From Roseburia intestinalis L1-82 (GTDB lineage: Bacteria; Bacillota; Clostridia; Lachnospirales; Lachnospiraceae): a stretch of DNA of 64,000 nt. Shown in pieces: positions 35,136 to 44,427 of this stretch. The first letter of the stretch is position 1. Every line of letters begins with the position of its first letter. The stretch spans positions 1,744,001 through 1,808,000 of the forward strand of contig NZ_LR027880.1 in the NCBI RefSeq assembly GCF_900537995.1, read 5' to 3'. The position numbers and the translations under genes are program-made. The notes beneath the pieces were generated by a model, which saw only the letters and a list, made by a program, of their open reading frames with translations, did not search any database and was not told the DNA's origin.

Positions 35136-35606
35136 ATGAATGAAAATTATGTAACACTTACCATTGGAAAACAGAAAAATATTGCACTGATCGCGCATGA
35201 TAATAAAAAAGCAGAGCTGATCGCATGGTGCGAAACAAATAAAGAGATCCTGAAAAATCATTTCCTTTGTGGAACAGGGACCACGGCACGTATGATTACA
35301 GACCAGACCGGACTTCCGGTTCGTGGATATAACAGCGGCCCTCTTGGTGGAGACCAGCAGATCGGTGCAAAGATCGTTGAGGGAAAAGTAGACTTTGTCA
35401 TTTTCTTTTCTGATCCATTGACTGCACAGCCTCATGATCCTGATGTAAAGGCACTGCTTCGTATTGCACAGGTATATGATATCCCGATCGCAAACAATAA
35501 GGCATCGGCAGACTTTATGATCAGATCTGAATATATGAATGAAGAGTATGAGCATGAGGTGATCAACTTCAAAGAAAACATCAAAAAACGCTCAGAGACA
35601 TTATAA
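35136..35606 (+). CDS. mgsA: Methylglyoxal synthase
   Basis: 156 residues. Converts dihydroxyacetone phosphate to methylglyoxal and phosphate, a glycolytic bypass under phosphate limitation. IALIAHDNKKAELIAWC, LCGTGTTARMI, GPLGGDQQIGAKI (the phosphate- and catalytic-Asp region) and FFSDPLTAQPHDPDVKAL are all conserved. ATG 35136 is chosen because GGAGG (35122-35126) lies 9 nt upstream; the earlier ATG at 35127 directly abuts the ribosome site. DegV-family gene follows by 15 bp. Confidence 0.95.
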   Translation: MNENYVTLTIGKQKNIALIAHDNKKAELIAWCETNKEILKNHFLCGTGTTARMITDQTGLPVRGYNSGPLGGDQQIGAKIVEGKVDFVIFFSDPLTAQPHDPDVKALLRIAQVYDIPIANNKASADFMIRSEYMNEEYEHEVINFKENIKKRSETL

Positions 35607-35621
35607 GGGGGAACATTTTTC

Positions 35622-36497
35622 ATGAGCAAAGTAGCAATCGTATCAGACAGCAACAGCGGAATCACGCAGAGTATGGCAAAGGAACTTGGAGTTACTGTAA
35701 TGCCGATGCCTTTTTTTGTGGGAGATAAGACACTGTATGAAGATATCGATCTGTCACAGGAAGAGTTTTACCAGATGCTTTCCGAGAAGACAGACATCCA
35801 TACATCCATGCCGCTTGTAGGAAATGTGACAGATACCTGGGATGAATTGTTAAAAGAGTACGATGAGATCGTACATATCCCAATGTCGTCCGGACTTAGT
35901 GGTTCCTGTGAGACAGCCATGATGCTTTCCCGGGATTATGATGGAAAGGTGCAGGTGGTGAACAATCAGAGAATTTCTGTTACACAGCGCCAGTCTGTTT
36001 TAGATGCACTTGCGCTTGCAAAACAGGGAAGAACTGCATCTGAGATCAAGACAATTTTAGAGCGTGATAAATTTGAATCATCGATTTACATTATGGTGGA
36101 CACGCTGTATTATCTGAAAAAAGGCGGCAGGATCACACCAGCTGCTGCCGCGCTTGGAACACTGTTAAAATTAAAACCGGTGCTTCAGATTCAGGGTGAA
36201 AAATTAGATGCATTTGCCAAGGCAAGAACGGTAAAACAGGCAAAGAGTATCATGATTGAGGCAATGAAGAATGATTTTGCCAACCGGTTTAACGATCCGA
36301 ACGGAGAGCATATGTATCTTGAGATGGCATATACGCATGATTTAGAAGCGGCAGAAAACTTCAAGAAAGAAGTGCAGGAGGCATTTCCGGGGATGGAGAT
36401 CCGTATGGATCCGCTTTCACTTAGCATTTCCTGCCATATCGGACCGGGAGCGTTAGCAGTGGCATGTTCAAGAAAGATTCCAGAGCTGGAAGCGTAA
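35622..36497 (+). CDS. DegV-family fatty-acid-binding protein
   Basis: 291 residues. The N-terminal VAIVSDSNSGITQSMAKELG and VHIPMSSGLSGSCETAMM-type segments plus DTLYYLKKGGRI are hallmarks of DegV/FakB proteins, which bind a free fatty acid and can present it to the kinase FakA. No fakA is visible here. AAGGGGG lies upstream of ATG 35622. Probably cotranscribed with mgsA; they end at a strong shared terminator. Confidence 0.93.
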   Translation: MSKVAIVSDSNSGITQSMAKELGVTVMPMPFFVGDKTLYEDIDLSQEEFYQMLSEKTDIHTSMPLVGNVTDTWDELLKEYDEIVHIPMSSGLSGSCETAMMLSRDYDGKVQVVNNQRISVTQRQSVLDALALAKQGRTASEIKTILERDKFESSIYIMVDTLYYLKKGGRITPAAAALGTLLKLKPVLQIQGEKLDAFAKARTVKQAKSIMIEAMKNDFANRFNDPNGEHMYLEMAYTHDLEAAENFKKEVQEAFPGMEIRMDPLSLSISCHIGPGALAVACSRKIPELEA

Positions 36498-36538
36498 TAG
36501 AAAAATAAAAGAGAACAGAGAGAAAAGCCAGATAAAGC

Positions 36539-36590
36539 AATCGCCTGAAATCTGAATTACAAGAGATAATTCGGATCTCAGGCGATTTTT
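36539..36590 (+). terminator. Terminator of mgsA-degV
   Basis: AATCGCCTGAAATCTGAATT pairs with AATTCGGATCTCAGGCGATT (two mismatches), followed by a T-run. Confidence 0.93.
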
Positions 36591-36638
36591 ACCTATAGAA
36601 ATTAAAAGTCCTTTGCAGACAGAAAAATTTCACGCTGT

Positions 36639-37988
36639 TTAGGCTGGAGAATTGCTGTGCTGCCGTATCTTTTTGCTTTTCCAAATGATATAAGTGATCA
36701 TCAGAGGAATACCGGCGCCCACCCAGGCAGCAGGATCAGCAAGGCAGATCCCCTGATAACCGAGTGGTTTCTGCAGGAGTGCGATCGCAACAAAGCGGCA
36801 TACCAGCTCGATCACGCCACTCAACATTGGAACAAGTCCTTCGCCTAATCCCTGTAAGGCATTGCGGTATAAAAAGATCATGGCAAGCGGGAGGAAAAAC
36901 CAGCTTACTGTTTTTAAATACATCATGGCATAGGAGAAAATCTCATCGGAAGGATTGCTTACAAACCAGCTTACGATAAATTCTCCACCGAAAATACAGA
37001 TGGCAGCACCGATGGCTGCAGCAGCGATACAGATGAAAAATCCTTTGCGCATACCGTCGAAAATACGGTCGTATTTTCCTGCACCGAGATTCTGACCACA
37101 GTAGGTTGCCATGGCGGTGCCGAGCGTCGGCATGGTCTGAGTTGCGATATTGTTGACTTTAGAAGCGGCTGTAAAGGAAGCAACCACACTGGAACCAAAC
37201 ACGTTGACAGCACTCTGTAAGATCATGGTTCCAATGGCGGTGATGGAGTAATTTAATGCCATTGTGATACCGATCGAGAGCATGTTAATGACACCCGGGC
37301 GATCCAGATAATAGTCCGCTTTTGTTGTGCGAAGGATCTCAAACTGCTGGAACATATGGATAAAACATAAAATTGCGGAGATTCCCTGCGCAATGATGGT
37401 GGCATAGGCGGCACCGGCGGTTCCTGCTTTCAGCACGATAATAAATAAAAGATCCAGTACCACATTTAATATAGAAGAAAAGATCAAAAAGTAGAGCGGT
37501 GTTTTGCTGTCTCCAATACCTCTTAAGATACCGGCAGATACATTGTAGAGCATTGTTAAGATGATACCTGCAAAAATGACCTTGATGTAAGCATCTGCCA
37601 TGGATAAGATATTATCCGGTGTATGCATCCAGACTAAAAACAGGCGGGAAGCGGCAACGGTCGGAATCGTAAGAATTGCAGATACGATCACGGTTAAGAT
37701 CAGGGAGAGTGCAACGTAGTGTTTTAACAAGCGAAAATCTTTTGCACCGAAGGCATGCGAAATCATGACACCGAATCCCTGTGCGATTCCGGTGGCAAAG
37801 CCGAGCACTAAAAACATGATACATCCGGTGGAACCGACGGCAGCAAGTGCATCTTCGCCGAGGTATCTTCCCACGATGATCGTGTCTACCATATTATAAA
37901 ATTGCTGGAACAGATTTCCTAATAAAACCGGAATGGAAAAAAGCAGTATGATTTTTAATGAACTGCCGGTGGTCATATCTTTTGTCAT
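36639..37988 (-). CDS. MATE-family efflux transporter
   Basis: 449 residues, 12 predicted membrane helices in two halves, the typical MATE (MatE) layout. FQQFYNMVDTIIVGRYLGED in helix 1-2 and the matching half ALNYSITAIGTMILQSAVNV / SKVNNIATQTMPTLGTAMAT are recognisable. It expels cationic compounds using a Na+ or H+ gradient; substrate unknown. Start ATG 37988 is preferred (AAGGAG about 11 nt upstream); the longer frame starts inside that ribosome site. Divergent from a LysR regulator gene that may control it. Confidence 0.92.
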   Translation of the reverse strand: MTKDMTTGSSLKIILLFSIPVLLGNLFQQFYNMVDTIIVGRYLGEDALAAVGSTGCIMFLVLGFATGIAQGFGVMISHAFGAKDFRLLKHYVALSLILTVIVSAILTIPTVAASRLFLVWMHTPDNILSMADAYIKVIFAGIILTMLYNVSAGILRGIGDSKTPLYFLIFSSILNVVLDLLFIIVLKAGTAGAAYATIIAQGISAILCFIHMFQQFEILRTTKADYYLDRPGVINMLSIGITMALNYSITAIGTMILQSAVNVFGSSVVASFTAASKVNNIATQTMPTLGTAMATYCGQNLGAGKYDRIFDGMRKGFFICIAAAAIGAAICIFGGEFIVSWFVSNPSDEIFSYAMMYLKTVSWFFLPLAMIFLYRNALQGLGEGLVPMLSGVIELVCRFVAIALLQKPLGYQGICLADPAAWVGAGIPLMITYIIWKSKKIRQHSNSPA

Positions 37989-38149
37989 GCTACTGGAAAC
38001 TCCTTTCAAACTTTGGTATGATGTAATTATTCAGTGCACATATATGCAGTATAATGTAATAAACATGTAAGGCTTAGTATACGTCACAAAAATCAGAAAT
38101 ACAAGCGGAAAATAAGACTTTTTTCCTAATTTTTTTAAGGGAGAATCAG

Positions 38150-39031
38150 ATGGACATTAATTTGGAATACTATAAGATATTTTATTATACGGCAAAGCAG
38201 AAAAGTGTTACGTTAGCGGCAGAAAAACTGTCAATCTCACAGCCGGCAGTCAGCCAGGCGATCAAGCATTTAGAGAAGGATCTTGGCTGTGCATTGTTTG
38301 TAAGAATGGCAAAGGGAGTACGTCTGACCAAGGAGGGTGAGATGCTGTTTTCCTATGTGGAACGCGGCTATGAGGCGATTCTTTCCGGAGAAAAAAGACT
38401 TCTTGAGATGCTAAACCTTGAAAAGGGAGAAATCTGCATCGGTGCAAGTGATATGACATTAAAATATTATCTGCTTCCATATTTAGAGCGGTTTCATGAA
38501 AAATATCCCAATATCCGCGTGACCGTGACCAATGCGCCAACACCGGAAACTTTACAGCATCTTGCGGATGGCAGGATCGATTTTGGAATCGTGAGCTCTC
38601 CGGTGGAGCCGCAGGGATGGCTTAAGATCATCCCGGTCAAAGAGATCCGCGACGTTTTTGTGGCAGGGAAAAAATACAAAGAGCTCTGTGGGAGAAAGAT
38701 GCAATACAAAGAACTTTCGGAATATCCGCTGATGTGTTTAGAGGGAAGCACCTCGACGAGACATTATGTGGAGGCATTTTTAGAAGAAGAAGGTGTGACG
38801 GTGTCCCCGGAATTTGAACTTGCCACCAGTGATATGCTGATTCAGTTTGCGCTCCGCAATCTTGGGATCGCAAGTGTGATGGAAGAGTTTGCAAAAGAGT
38901 ATGAGGAGGATGGCAGGCTTTTTAAGCTGCAGTTTGAAAAAGAAATTCCGGCACGAAAATTCTGTATCGTATTAAATGAGAGGATCCCGATGTCTGCGGC
39001 TGCGGCAAAGCTTTTAAAAGGACTTTTATAA
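38150..39031 (+). CDS. LysR-family transcriptional regulator
   Basis: 293 residues. The winged helix-turn-helix is at the N-terminus (LEYYKIFYYTAKQKSVTLAA, LSISQPAVSQAIKHLEKDLG), followed by the periplasmic-binding-like effector domain (GEICIGASDMTLKYYLLPYL, GRIDFGIVSSPV). AGGGAG precedes ATG 38150. LysR genes usually lie next to and divergent from their target, which here would be the MATE exporter; the 160-bp intergenic region is AT-rich and has a TATAAT (38050-38055) directed toward this gene. Confidence 0.93.
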   Translation: MDINLEYYKIFYYTAKQKSVTLAAEKLSISQPAVSQAIKHLEKDLGCALFVRMAKGVRLTKEGEMLFSYVERGYEAILSGEKRLLEMLNLEKGEICIGASDMTLKYYLLPYLERFHEKYPNIRVTVTNAPTPETLQHLADGRIDFGIVSSPVEPQGWLKIIPVKEIRDVFVAGKKYKELCGRKMQYKELSEYPLMCLEGSTSTRHYVEAFLEEEGVTVSPEFELATSDMLIQFALRNLGIASVMEEFAKEYEEDGRLFKLQFEKEIPARKFCIVLNERIPMSAAAAKLLKGLL

Positions 39032-39074
39032 ATTCACATAATGAATGATTATATCAGATATAAAGAATATTAAT

Positions 39075-39103
39075 TTTACTTATAGAGAAACATCATGTAT
39101 AAT
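39075..39103 (+). promoter_or_regulatory. Promoter for purA
   Basis: TTTACT (39075-39080), 17-bp spacer, TATAAT (39098-39103). Confidence 0.65.
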
Positions 39104-39149
39104 CAGTAAGTAAACAGGAATAGCATAGAGAAACTAGGAGGATATTCAA

Positions 39150-40430
39150 ATGGTAAAAGCAGTCGTTGGAGCCAACTGGGGCGATGAAGGAAAAGGAAAG
39201 ATCACAGATATGCTTGCGAAGGAAGCAGATATTATCGTACGTTTCCAGGGTGGTGCAAATGCAGGTCATACGATCGTAAATGATTACGGAAAGTTTGCAC
39301 TTCACACATTACCGTCAGGTGTATTTTACGGACACACCACAAGCGTGATCGGCAATGGTGTCGCTTTAAATATTCCGGTACTTATGAAAGAGATCCAGTC
39401 TATCGTGGAGCGAGGCGTTCCGAAGCCAAAGATTTTAGTTTCAGACCGTGCACAGATGGTTATGCCTTACCACATTCTGTTTGACCAGTATGAGGAGGAG
39501 CGTTTAGGCGGAAAATCTTTCGGTTCCACAAAGTCAGGTATCGCACCATTTTACTCTGATAAATACGCAAAGATCGGTTTCCAGGTCAGCGAGTTATTTG
39601 ACGAGGAGCTGTTAAAAGAAAAAGTTGTCCGTATTGCAGAGACAAAGAATGTACTCTTAGAGCATTTATATCATAAACCACTGATCAACCCGGATGAATT
39701 ATTAGAGACATTACATGAGTACCGCGATACCATCGCACCTTATGTATGTGATGTTTCTTCTTATCTGGATCAGGCAATCAAAGAAGGAAAGACTATTTTA
39801 TTAGAGGGACAGCTTGGAACTTTAAAAGATCCGGATCACGGAATCTATCCGATGGTTACATCTTCCTCTACACTGGCAGCGTATGGTGCAATCGGTGCAG
39901 GTATCCCGCCATATGAGATCAAACAGATCGTGACTGTATGTAAAGCATACTCTTCCGCAGTCGGAGCAGGTGCATTTGTCAGCGAGATCTTCGGTGATGA
40001 GGCAGATGAACTCAGAAGACGCGGTGGTGACGGCGGTGAGTTCGGTGCAACCACAGGACGTCCGAGACGTATGGGATGGTTCGACTGTGTAGCAAGTAAA
40101 TATGGCTGCCGTCTGCAGGGAACCACAGATGTTGCATTTACCGTACTCGATGTACTTGGCTACTTAGATGAGATCCCGGTATGTGTTGGATATGAGATCG
40201 ACGGTGAAGTGACAACAGATTTCCCGACCACAGCAAAATTAGAGAAAGCAAAACCGGTATTAAAGAACCTTCCGGGATGGAAATGTGATATCCGTGGAAT
40301 CAAGAAATATGAGGATCTTCCGGAAAACTGCAGAAAATATGTAGAGTTCATCGAGGAACAGATCGGCTACCCGATCACAATGGTTTCAAACGGACCGGGA
40401 AGAGACGATATCATTTACCGTAGCAAATAG
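39150..40430 (+). CDS. purA: Adenylosuccinate synthetase
   Basis: 426 residues, full length. Forms adenylosuccinate from IMP, aspartate and GTP, the first committed AMP step. GANWGDEGKGKITDML is the GTP/IMP site with the catalytic Asp; FQGGANAGHTIV, LEGQLGTLKDPDHGIYP and GATTGRPRRMGWFD are the further signatures. AGGAGG precedes ATG 39150. It is not in a purine operon here; a HAD phosphatase gene follows by 18 bp. Confidence 0.97.
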   Translation: MVKAVVGANWGDEGKGKITDMLAKEADIIVRFQGGANAGHTIVNDYGKFALHTLPSGVFYGHTTSVIGNGVALNIPVLMKEIQSIVERGVPKPKILVSDRAQMVMPYHILFDQYEEERLGGKSFGSTKSGIAPFYSDKYAKIGFQVSELFDEELLKEKVVRIAETKNVLLEHLYHKPLINPDELLETLHEYRDTIAPYVCDVSSYLDQAIKEGKTILLEGQLGTLKDPDHGIYPMVTSSSTLAAYGAIGAGIPPYEIKQIVTVCKAYSSAVGAGAFVSEIFGDEADELRRRGGDGGEFGATTGRPRRMGWFDCVASKYGCRLQGTTDVAFTVLDVLGYLDEIPVCVGYEIDGEVTTDFPTTAKLEKAKPVLKNLPGWKCDIRGIKKYEDLPENCRKYVEFIEEQIGYPITMVSNGPGRDDIIYRSK

Positions 40431-40448
40431 GAAAAAGGACTATCCGAT

Positions 40449-41051
40449 ATGATAAAAAATATTATTTTTGACGTAGGAATGGTGTTAGTCAACTGGGATC
40501 CGCATGCGGCGTTTCAGGAGTTAGGTTTTGATGAAAAGACAGAGGAGGCGGTTGGAAATGCGACCGTTTACTCTGATGCCTGGAATGAATCAGACCGCAG
40601 TGTTCTGGATGCAGAGGAGCAGCTTGCTGTATTTGTCCAAAATGCGCCGGAATATGAAAAAGAGATCTGCCTGTTCTGGGAAAATGTTGCACGGGCAATT
40701 TATCAGTACGATTATTCGCGCGCATGGATCCGGGAGCTGAAACAGAAAGGTTACCATGTGTATATCCTTTCCAATTACGGAAAATGGACTTATGAACATA
40801 CAGCGGAAGCTCTTTCATTTCTTTCGGATGTGGACGGACAGGTATTTTCCTTTGAAGTTCATCAGATCAAGCCGGAACCGGAGATCTATCGGACACTGTT
40901 AGACAAATTTAACCTTGTGGCAGATGAATGTGTATTTTTAGATGACCGCAGGGAAAATATCGAAGCAGCGGAAACACAGGGTATTCATACCGTGTTGTTT
41001 ACGACGTATCAGGATGCTTTGGAAAAATTAAAAACATATGGTGTTATGTAG
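40449..41051 (+). CDS. HAD-superfamily phosphatase (YihX-like)
   Basis: 200 residues. IIFDVGMVLVNWD gives motif I, but the usual DxD nucleophile pair is read here as D-V-G (DxG), as in the YihX/epoxide-hydrolase-N-terminal-like group. YILSNYG is motif II, IKPEPEIY motif III lysine and CVFLDDRRENIEAA motif IV. Likely a sugar phosphate or nucleotide phosphatase; substrate not predictable. Cotranscribed with purA. A terminator follows at 41102. Confidence 0.88.
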   Translation: MIKNIIFDVGMVLVNWDPHAAFQELGFDEKTEEAVGNATVYSDAWNESDRSVLDAEEQLAVFVQNAPEYEKEICLFWENVARAIYQYDYSRAWIRELKQKGYHVYILSNYGKWTYEHTAEALSFLSDVDGQVFSFEVHQIKPEPEIYRTLLDKFNLVADECVFLDDRRENIEAAETQGIHTVLFTTYQDALEKLKTYGVM

Positions 41052-41101
41052 GAAATGGTACATGACTGCATAAAATCGTATCACAGGAAGAGATACAGGA
41101 T

Positions 41102-41138
41102 AAGAGCAGCTTTCACGGATGTGGAGGCTGCTTTTATT
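41102..41138 (+). terminator. Terminator of purA-HAD
   Basis: AAGAGCAGC pairs with GCTGCTTTT, followed by ATTT. Confidence 0.75.
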
Positions 41139-41144
41139 TATGAT

Positions 41145-41175
41145 AATAGAATGCTCGCAGAGTGTGCATTCTATT
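41145..41175 (+). repeat. Hairpin repeat copy 2
   Basis: AATAGAATG and CATTCTATT flank CTCGCAGAGTGTG with inner CGC-AGA-GTG pairing. Same orientation as copy 1. Confidence 0.85.
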
Positions 41176-41184
41176 ATTCATGAC

Positions 41185-41215
41185 AATAGAATGCTCGCAG
41201 GGTGTGCATTCTATT
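41185..41215 (+). repeat. Hairpin repeat copy 3
   Basis: AATAGAATG and CATTCTATT flank CTCGCAGGGTGTG. It lies 40 bp after copy 2 and differs from it by one base in the 31-bp unit, so the pair looks like a recent tandem duplication. Confidence 0.85.
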
Positions 41216-41359
41216 GTATATGTTCACACTTTTATCACAGATTCATCCTCCTTTAAACACAATTACACGTTACTCTTATAAAGTAATAATTTGGTTACTG
41301 GTCACACGATAAGTGCGGATAGTGGCATATATTGAGAATGAAATAAGGAGGAGAGAAAC

Positions 41360-42307
41360 GTGATTGAGATCAATCATCTGGTAAAAAAATATGGCAGTCA
41401 TGTTGCTGTTGATGATCTGTCGCTCACGGTAGAGCCGGGTAAAATCTATGGTTTTCTGGGCCCGAACGGAGCCGGAAAATCAACAACGATGAACATTATT
41501 ACCGGCTACCTTGCAGCGACATCCGGTGAGGTAAAGATCAACGGATTTGATGTGTTAAAACAGCCGGAGGAAGCAAAAAAGTGTGTGGGGTATCTGCCGG
41601 AACTGCCGCCTCTTTATATGGATATGACGGTAAAAGAATATCTGGATTTTGTGGCTGAATTAAAGAAGATAGAGAAAAGCCTGCGGGCAGGATATGTGAA
41701 GGAAGCCATGAAAATTACAAAAACAGAGGAAGTATCGGGAAGACTGATCCGTAACCTGTCAAAAGGTTACCGCCAGAGAGTCGGTTTTGCGCAGGCAGTA
41801 CTTGGATATCCGGAAATACTGATCTTAGATGAGCCGACCGTAGGATTGGACCCGAAACAGATCATAGAGATCAGGGATCTCATCAAGGAACTTGGAAAGA
41901 AACATACGATCATACTAAGTTCCCATATTTTGTCTGAAATCTCTGCTGTCTGTGATCATGTATTTATTATTTCGCACGGAAAACTCGTTGCCAGTGATTC
42001 CACGGAGAATCTGTTAGAGCGGATGACCGGTGCACAGGAGATCGAGCTGCTAGTGAAAGCAGAGGAAGATACTGCGGAAACAGCGATCCGTGAGGTCGCA
42101 CAGGTGGAGCGGTGTGAAAAAACAGAGTCGAAAGAGGATGGCGCGGTACAGCTTCTTGTGACGGCAAAAAAAGATGCGGATGTACGCGAGGCGATTTATC
42201 ACACCTGCGTGGAACACCATATGCCGATCTTAGAGATGAAGGCAGCATCGAAGTCCTTAGAGGATGTATTCCTTGAACTCACATCACAGGAAGGAGGAAC
42301 AAAATAA
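41360..42307 (+). CDS. ABC transporter ATPase (GldA-like)
   Basis: 315 residues from GTG 41360, with AGGAGGAG upstream. Walker A GPNGAGKST, signature NLSKGYRQRVG, Walker B ILILDEPTVGLD and the switch histidine (LSSHILSEI) are intact. The C-terminal ~90 residues form the extra domain seen in ABC-2/GldA-type ATPases. The stop overlaps the next start (TAATG), forming a tightly coupled three-gene operon with the fused permease/GldG protein and a DUF4340 protein. Confidence 0.92.
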   Translation: MIEINHLVKKYGSHVAVDDLSLTVEPGKIYGFLGPNGAGKSTTMNIITGYLAATSGEVKINGFDVLKQPEEAKKCVGYLPELPPLYMDMTVKEYLDFVAELKKIEKSLRAGYVKEAMKITKTEEVSGRLIRNLSKGYRQRVGFAQAVLGYPEILILDEPTVGLDPKQIIEIRDLIKELGKKHTIILSSHILSEISAVCDHVFIISHGKLVASDSTENLLERMTGAQEIELLVKAEEDTAETAIREVAQVERCEKTESKEDGAVQLLVTAKKDADVREAIYHTCVEHHMPILEMKAASKSLEDVFLELTSQEGGTK

Positions 42308-44427
42308 TGTTTGCAATTTTTAAACGTGAGATCAGATCCTATTTCCAGACTGTGGTGGGATGGCTTTTTATTGCAGCAGTACTCGCTTTATATGGATTGT
42401 ATTTTTATGCTTATAACTTAAGGTCCGGTTCGCCTTATGTTTCGTATTCGCTTTCCGCAGTTTCATTTATTGTGATGATTGCGGTACCGGTACTTACCAT
42501 GCGGAGCTTTGCGGAGGAACGGCATACAAAGACAGATCAGCTGATGTTAACTTCCCCGGTTCCGCTTGGAAAGATCGTGTTTGGCAAATATCTTGCCATG
42601 GTCGGAGTTTTCTCCATTGCAATGATCGTTGTTGCGCTGACACCGTTATTTTTATCCATTTATGGTTCCGTGCCGCTTGGAGAAAGCTATGTGGCGGTTT
42701 TGGGATTCTGGCTGTATGGCTGCGCATGTATTGCGATCGGTATGCTGATGTCAGTGGTAACGGAAAGTCAGGTTATCGCAGCAGTGCTTGGATTTGCAGC
42801 ACTGTTTCTTGGTTACATGATGTCGAGTATTACCAGCATGATCTCACAGAGCGGTAATCTTCTGACAAAAATATTAAACGCATATGATTTGTACACACCG
42901 TTGGATAAATTTATGAATGGCTGCTTAGACCTCACAGGCGTGATCTATTTTCTGTCGGTGATCGGAATCTGCCTGTTTTTGAGCTGCCAGCTGATCCAGA
43001 AACGCAGATATTCGGTTAGCACCAAAAAGATCGCTCCGGGGGCATTTTCCATCGGAATGATCGTTGTCGCCTTTGCCATTGCGGTTGTTGTGAACCTGGT
43101 GGCAAATGAGCTGCCGTCCACGGTCACAGCAATCGATGCGACATCCACAAAGTTGTACTCCATTACGGATACGACAAAAGATTACTTAAAGACACTGGAT
43201 CAGGATGTCAATATTTATGTGCTTGCAGCAGAGAAAAATGCGGACAGTACGCTTTCAGAGACATTACAGCGATATGAGGATCTGTCCGGTCATGTAAAAG
43301 TAAGCTATGTTAATCCGTCGACCAATCCGACATTTTTCCAGAAGTATACGACGGATGCACCTACTTCGAACAGTCTGATTGTTGCGAGTGATGCACGCTC
43401 CAGAGTGATCGATTATAACGATATTTATGAGTACTCCTATGATTATTCTTCCTATTCAAGAAGCCTTGATGGATATGATGCCGAGGGACAGATCACAAGT
43501 GCACTCCAGTATGTGACCAAAGATTCGAGCGAGCTGCCGGTTGTCTATGAGATCACAGGACACGGGGAAACTTCGCTTTCCGGCGGATTTTCGGAAGCAA
43601 TCGAGAAGGCGAATATGACACTCACGGAGCTGACATTGTTAAAAGAGGAGGCTGTGCCGGATGATGCATCAGCAATCATTATCAACGCACCGACTTCGGA
43701 TTTCTCCGCAGATGATGCAAAGAAAGTGACCGATTATCTGGAAAAAGGCGGAAAAGCGCTGATCACGACCAATTTCCAGTACAAGGATCTGACGAACTTT
43801 GAAAGTATTTTAAAAGCATACGGCATTGAGCGTGTGGATGGTATTGTCATGGAGAACGACAGTTCCTACTATTACAATAACATTCCATACTATCTGCTTC
43901 CGGAAGTAGAGAGCAGCGATTACACATCTTCTGTCAGCGGAAAATATATTTTTGCACCGTACAGCGAAGCGTTCAGTTATGACGGGTCTTCCGATAATGT
44001 GACATATACCGCATTGCTGCAGACAACCGATAAGGCGGTATCAAAGATTGATGCAGATAATGCAACAACATCTGAAAAAGAAGACGGAGATATTGAAGGA
44101 CCATTTACGATCGCACTTGCGGCGGCAAAGACAGAAAATGATACATCATCCCAGGTCGTTGTGGCAGGTTCTATGGAGTTATTTACGGATTCCACAGACC
44201 AGATCGTATCGGGAAGCAACGTATCGATGTTTACTGATATCATGACGAATCTGACCAGCGGGGAGGATGATAATACCAGCGTTATTCCGGTAAAAGACTA
44301 TAAGATGAGCACGATCACGATCACTTCAATTTCTACAATTATTGGTGGACTGGCAGCAAGTATTTTTATACCGGTTGTACTGATTATTATCGGAGTTGTG
44401 ATCTGGGCAGTAAGGAGGAAAAAATAA
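42307..44427 (+). CDS. Fused ABC-2 permease and GldG-like auxiliary protein
   Basis: 706 residues. Residues 1-240 form six membrane helices of an ABC-2 (GldF-like) permease. After another helix (about 245-265) comes a large extracytoplasmic domain (about 270-670) with NIYVLAAEKNADSTLSETLQ and VYEITGHGETSLSGGFSEAI, typical of the GldG/ABC_transp_aux family; a last helix (about 680-700) precedes RRKK. GldF and GldG are separate proteins in gliding Bacteroidetes but often fused in Firmicutes, which do not glide; the cargo is unknown. Coupled by one-base overlaps on both sides. Confidence 0.87.
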   Translation: MFAIFKREIRSYFQTVVGWLFIAAVLALYGLYFYAYNLRSGSPYVSYSLSAVSFIVMIAVPVLTMRSFAEERHTKTDQLMLTSPVPLGKIVFGKYLAMVGVFSIAMIVVALTPLFLSIYGSVPLGESYVAVLGFWLYGCACIAIGMLMSVVTESQVIAAVLGFAALFLGYMMSSITSMISQSGNLLTKILNAYDLYTPLDKFMNGCLDLTGVIYFLSVIGICLFLSCQLIQKRRYSVSTKKIAPGAFSIGMIVVAFAIAVVVNLVANELPSTVTAIDATSTKLYSITDTTKDYLKTLDQDVNIYVLAAEKNADSTLSETLQRYEDLSGHVKVSYVNPSTNPTFFQKYTTDAPTSNSLIVASDARSRVIDYNDIYEYSYDYSSYSRSLDGYDAEGQITSALQYVTKDSSELPVVYEITGHGETSLSGGFSEAIEKANMTLTELTLLKEEAVPDDASAIIINAPTSDFSADDAKKVTDYLEKGGKALITTNFQYKDLTNFESILKAYGIERVDGIVMENDSSYYYNNIPYYLLPEVESSDYTSSVSGKYIFAPYSEAFSYDGSSDNVTYTALLQTTDKAVSKIDADNATTSEKEDGDIEGPFTIALAAAKTENDTSSQVVVAGSMELFTDSTDQIVSGSNVSMFTDIMTNLTSGEDDNTSVIPVKDYKMSTITITSISTIIGGLAASIFIPVVLIIIGVVIWAVRRKK

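Noticed and set aside
38010..38149. LysR operator in the MATE-LysR intergenic region
   Set aside because: AT-rich partial symmetries exist (ATGTAATTATT... and ...TATAATGTAAT) but no convincing T-N11-A palindrome could be fixed.
41145..41215. Tandem 31-bp hairpins considered as a CRISPR array
   Set aside because: Only two units with a 9-bp gap, no spacers of CRISPR length, and further copies dispersed elsewhere.
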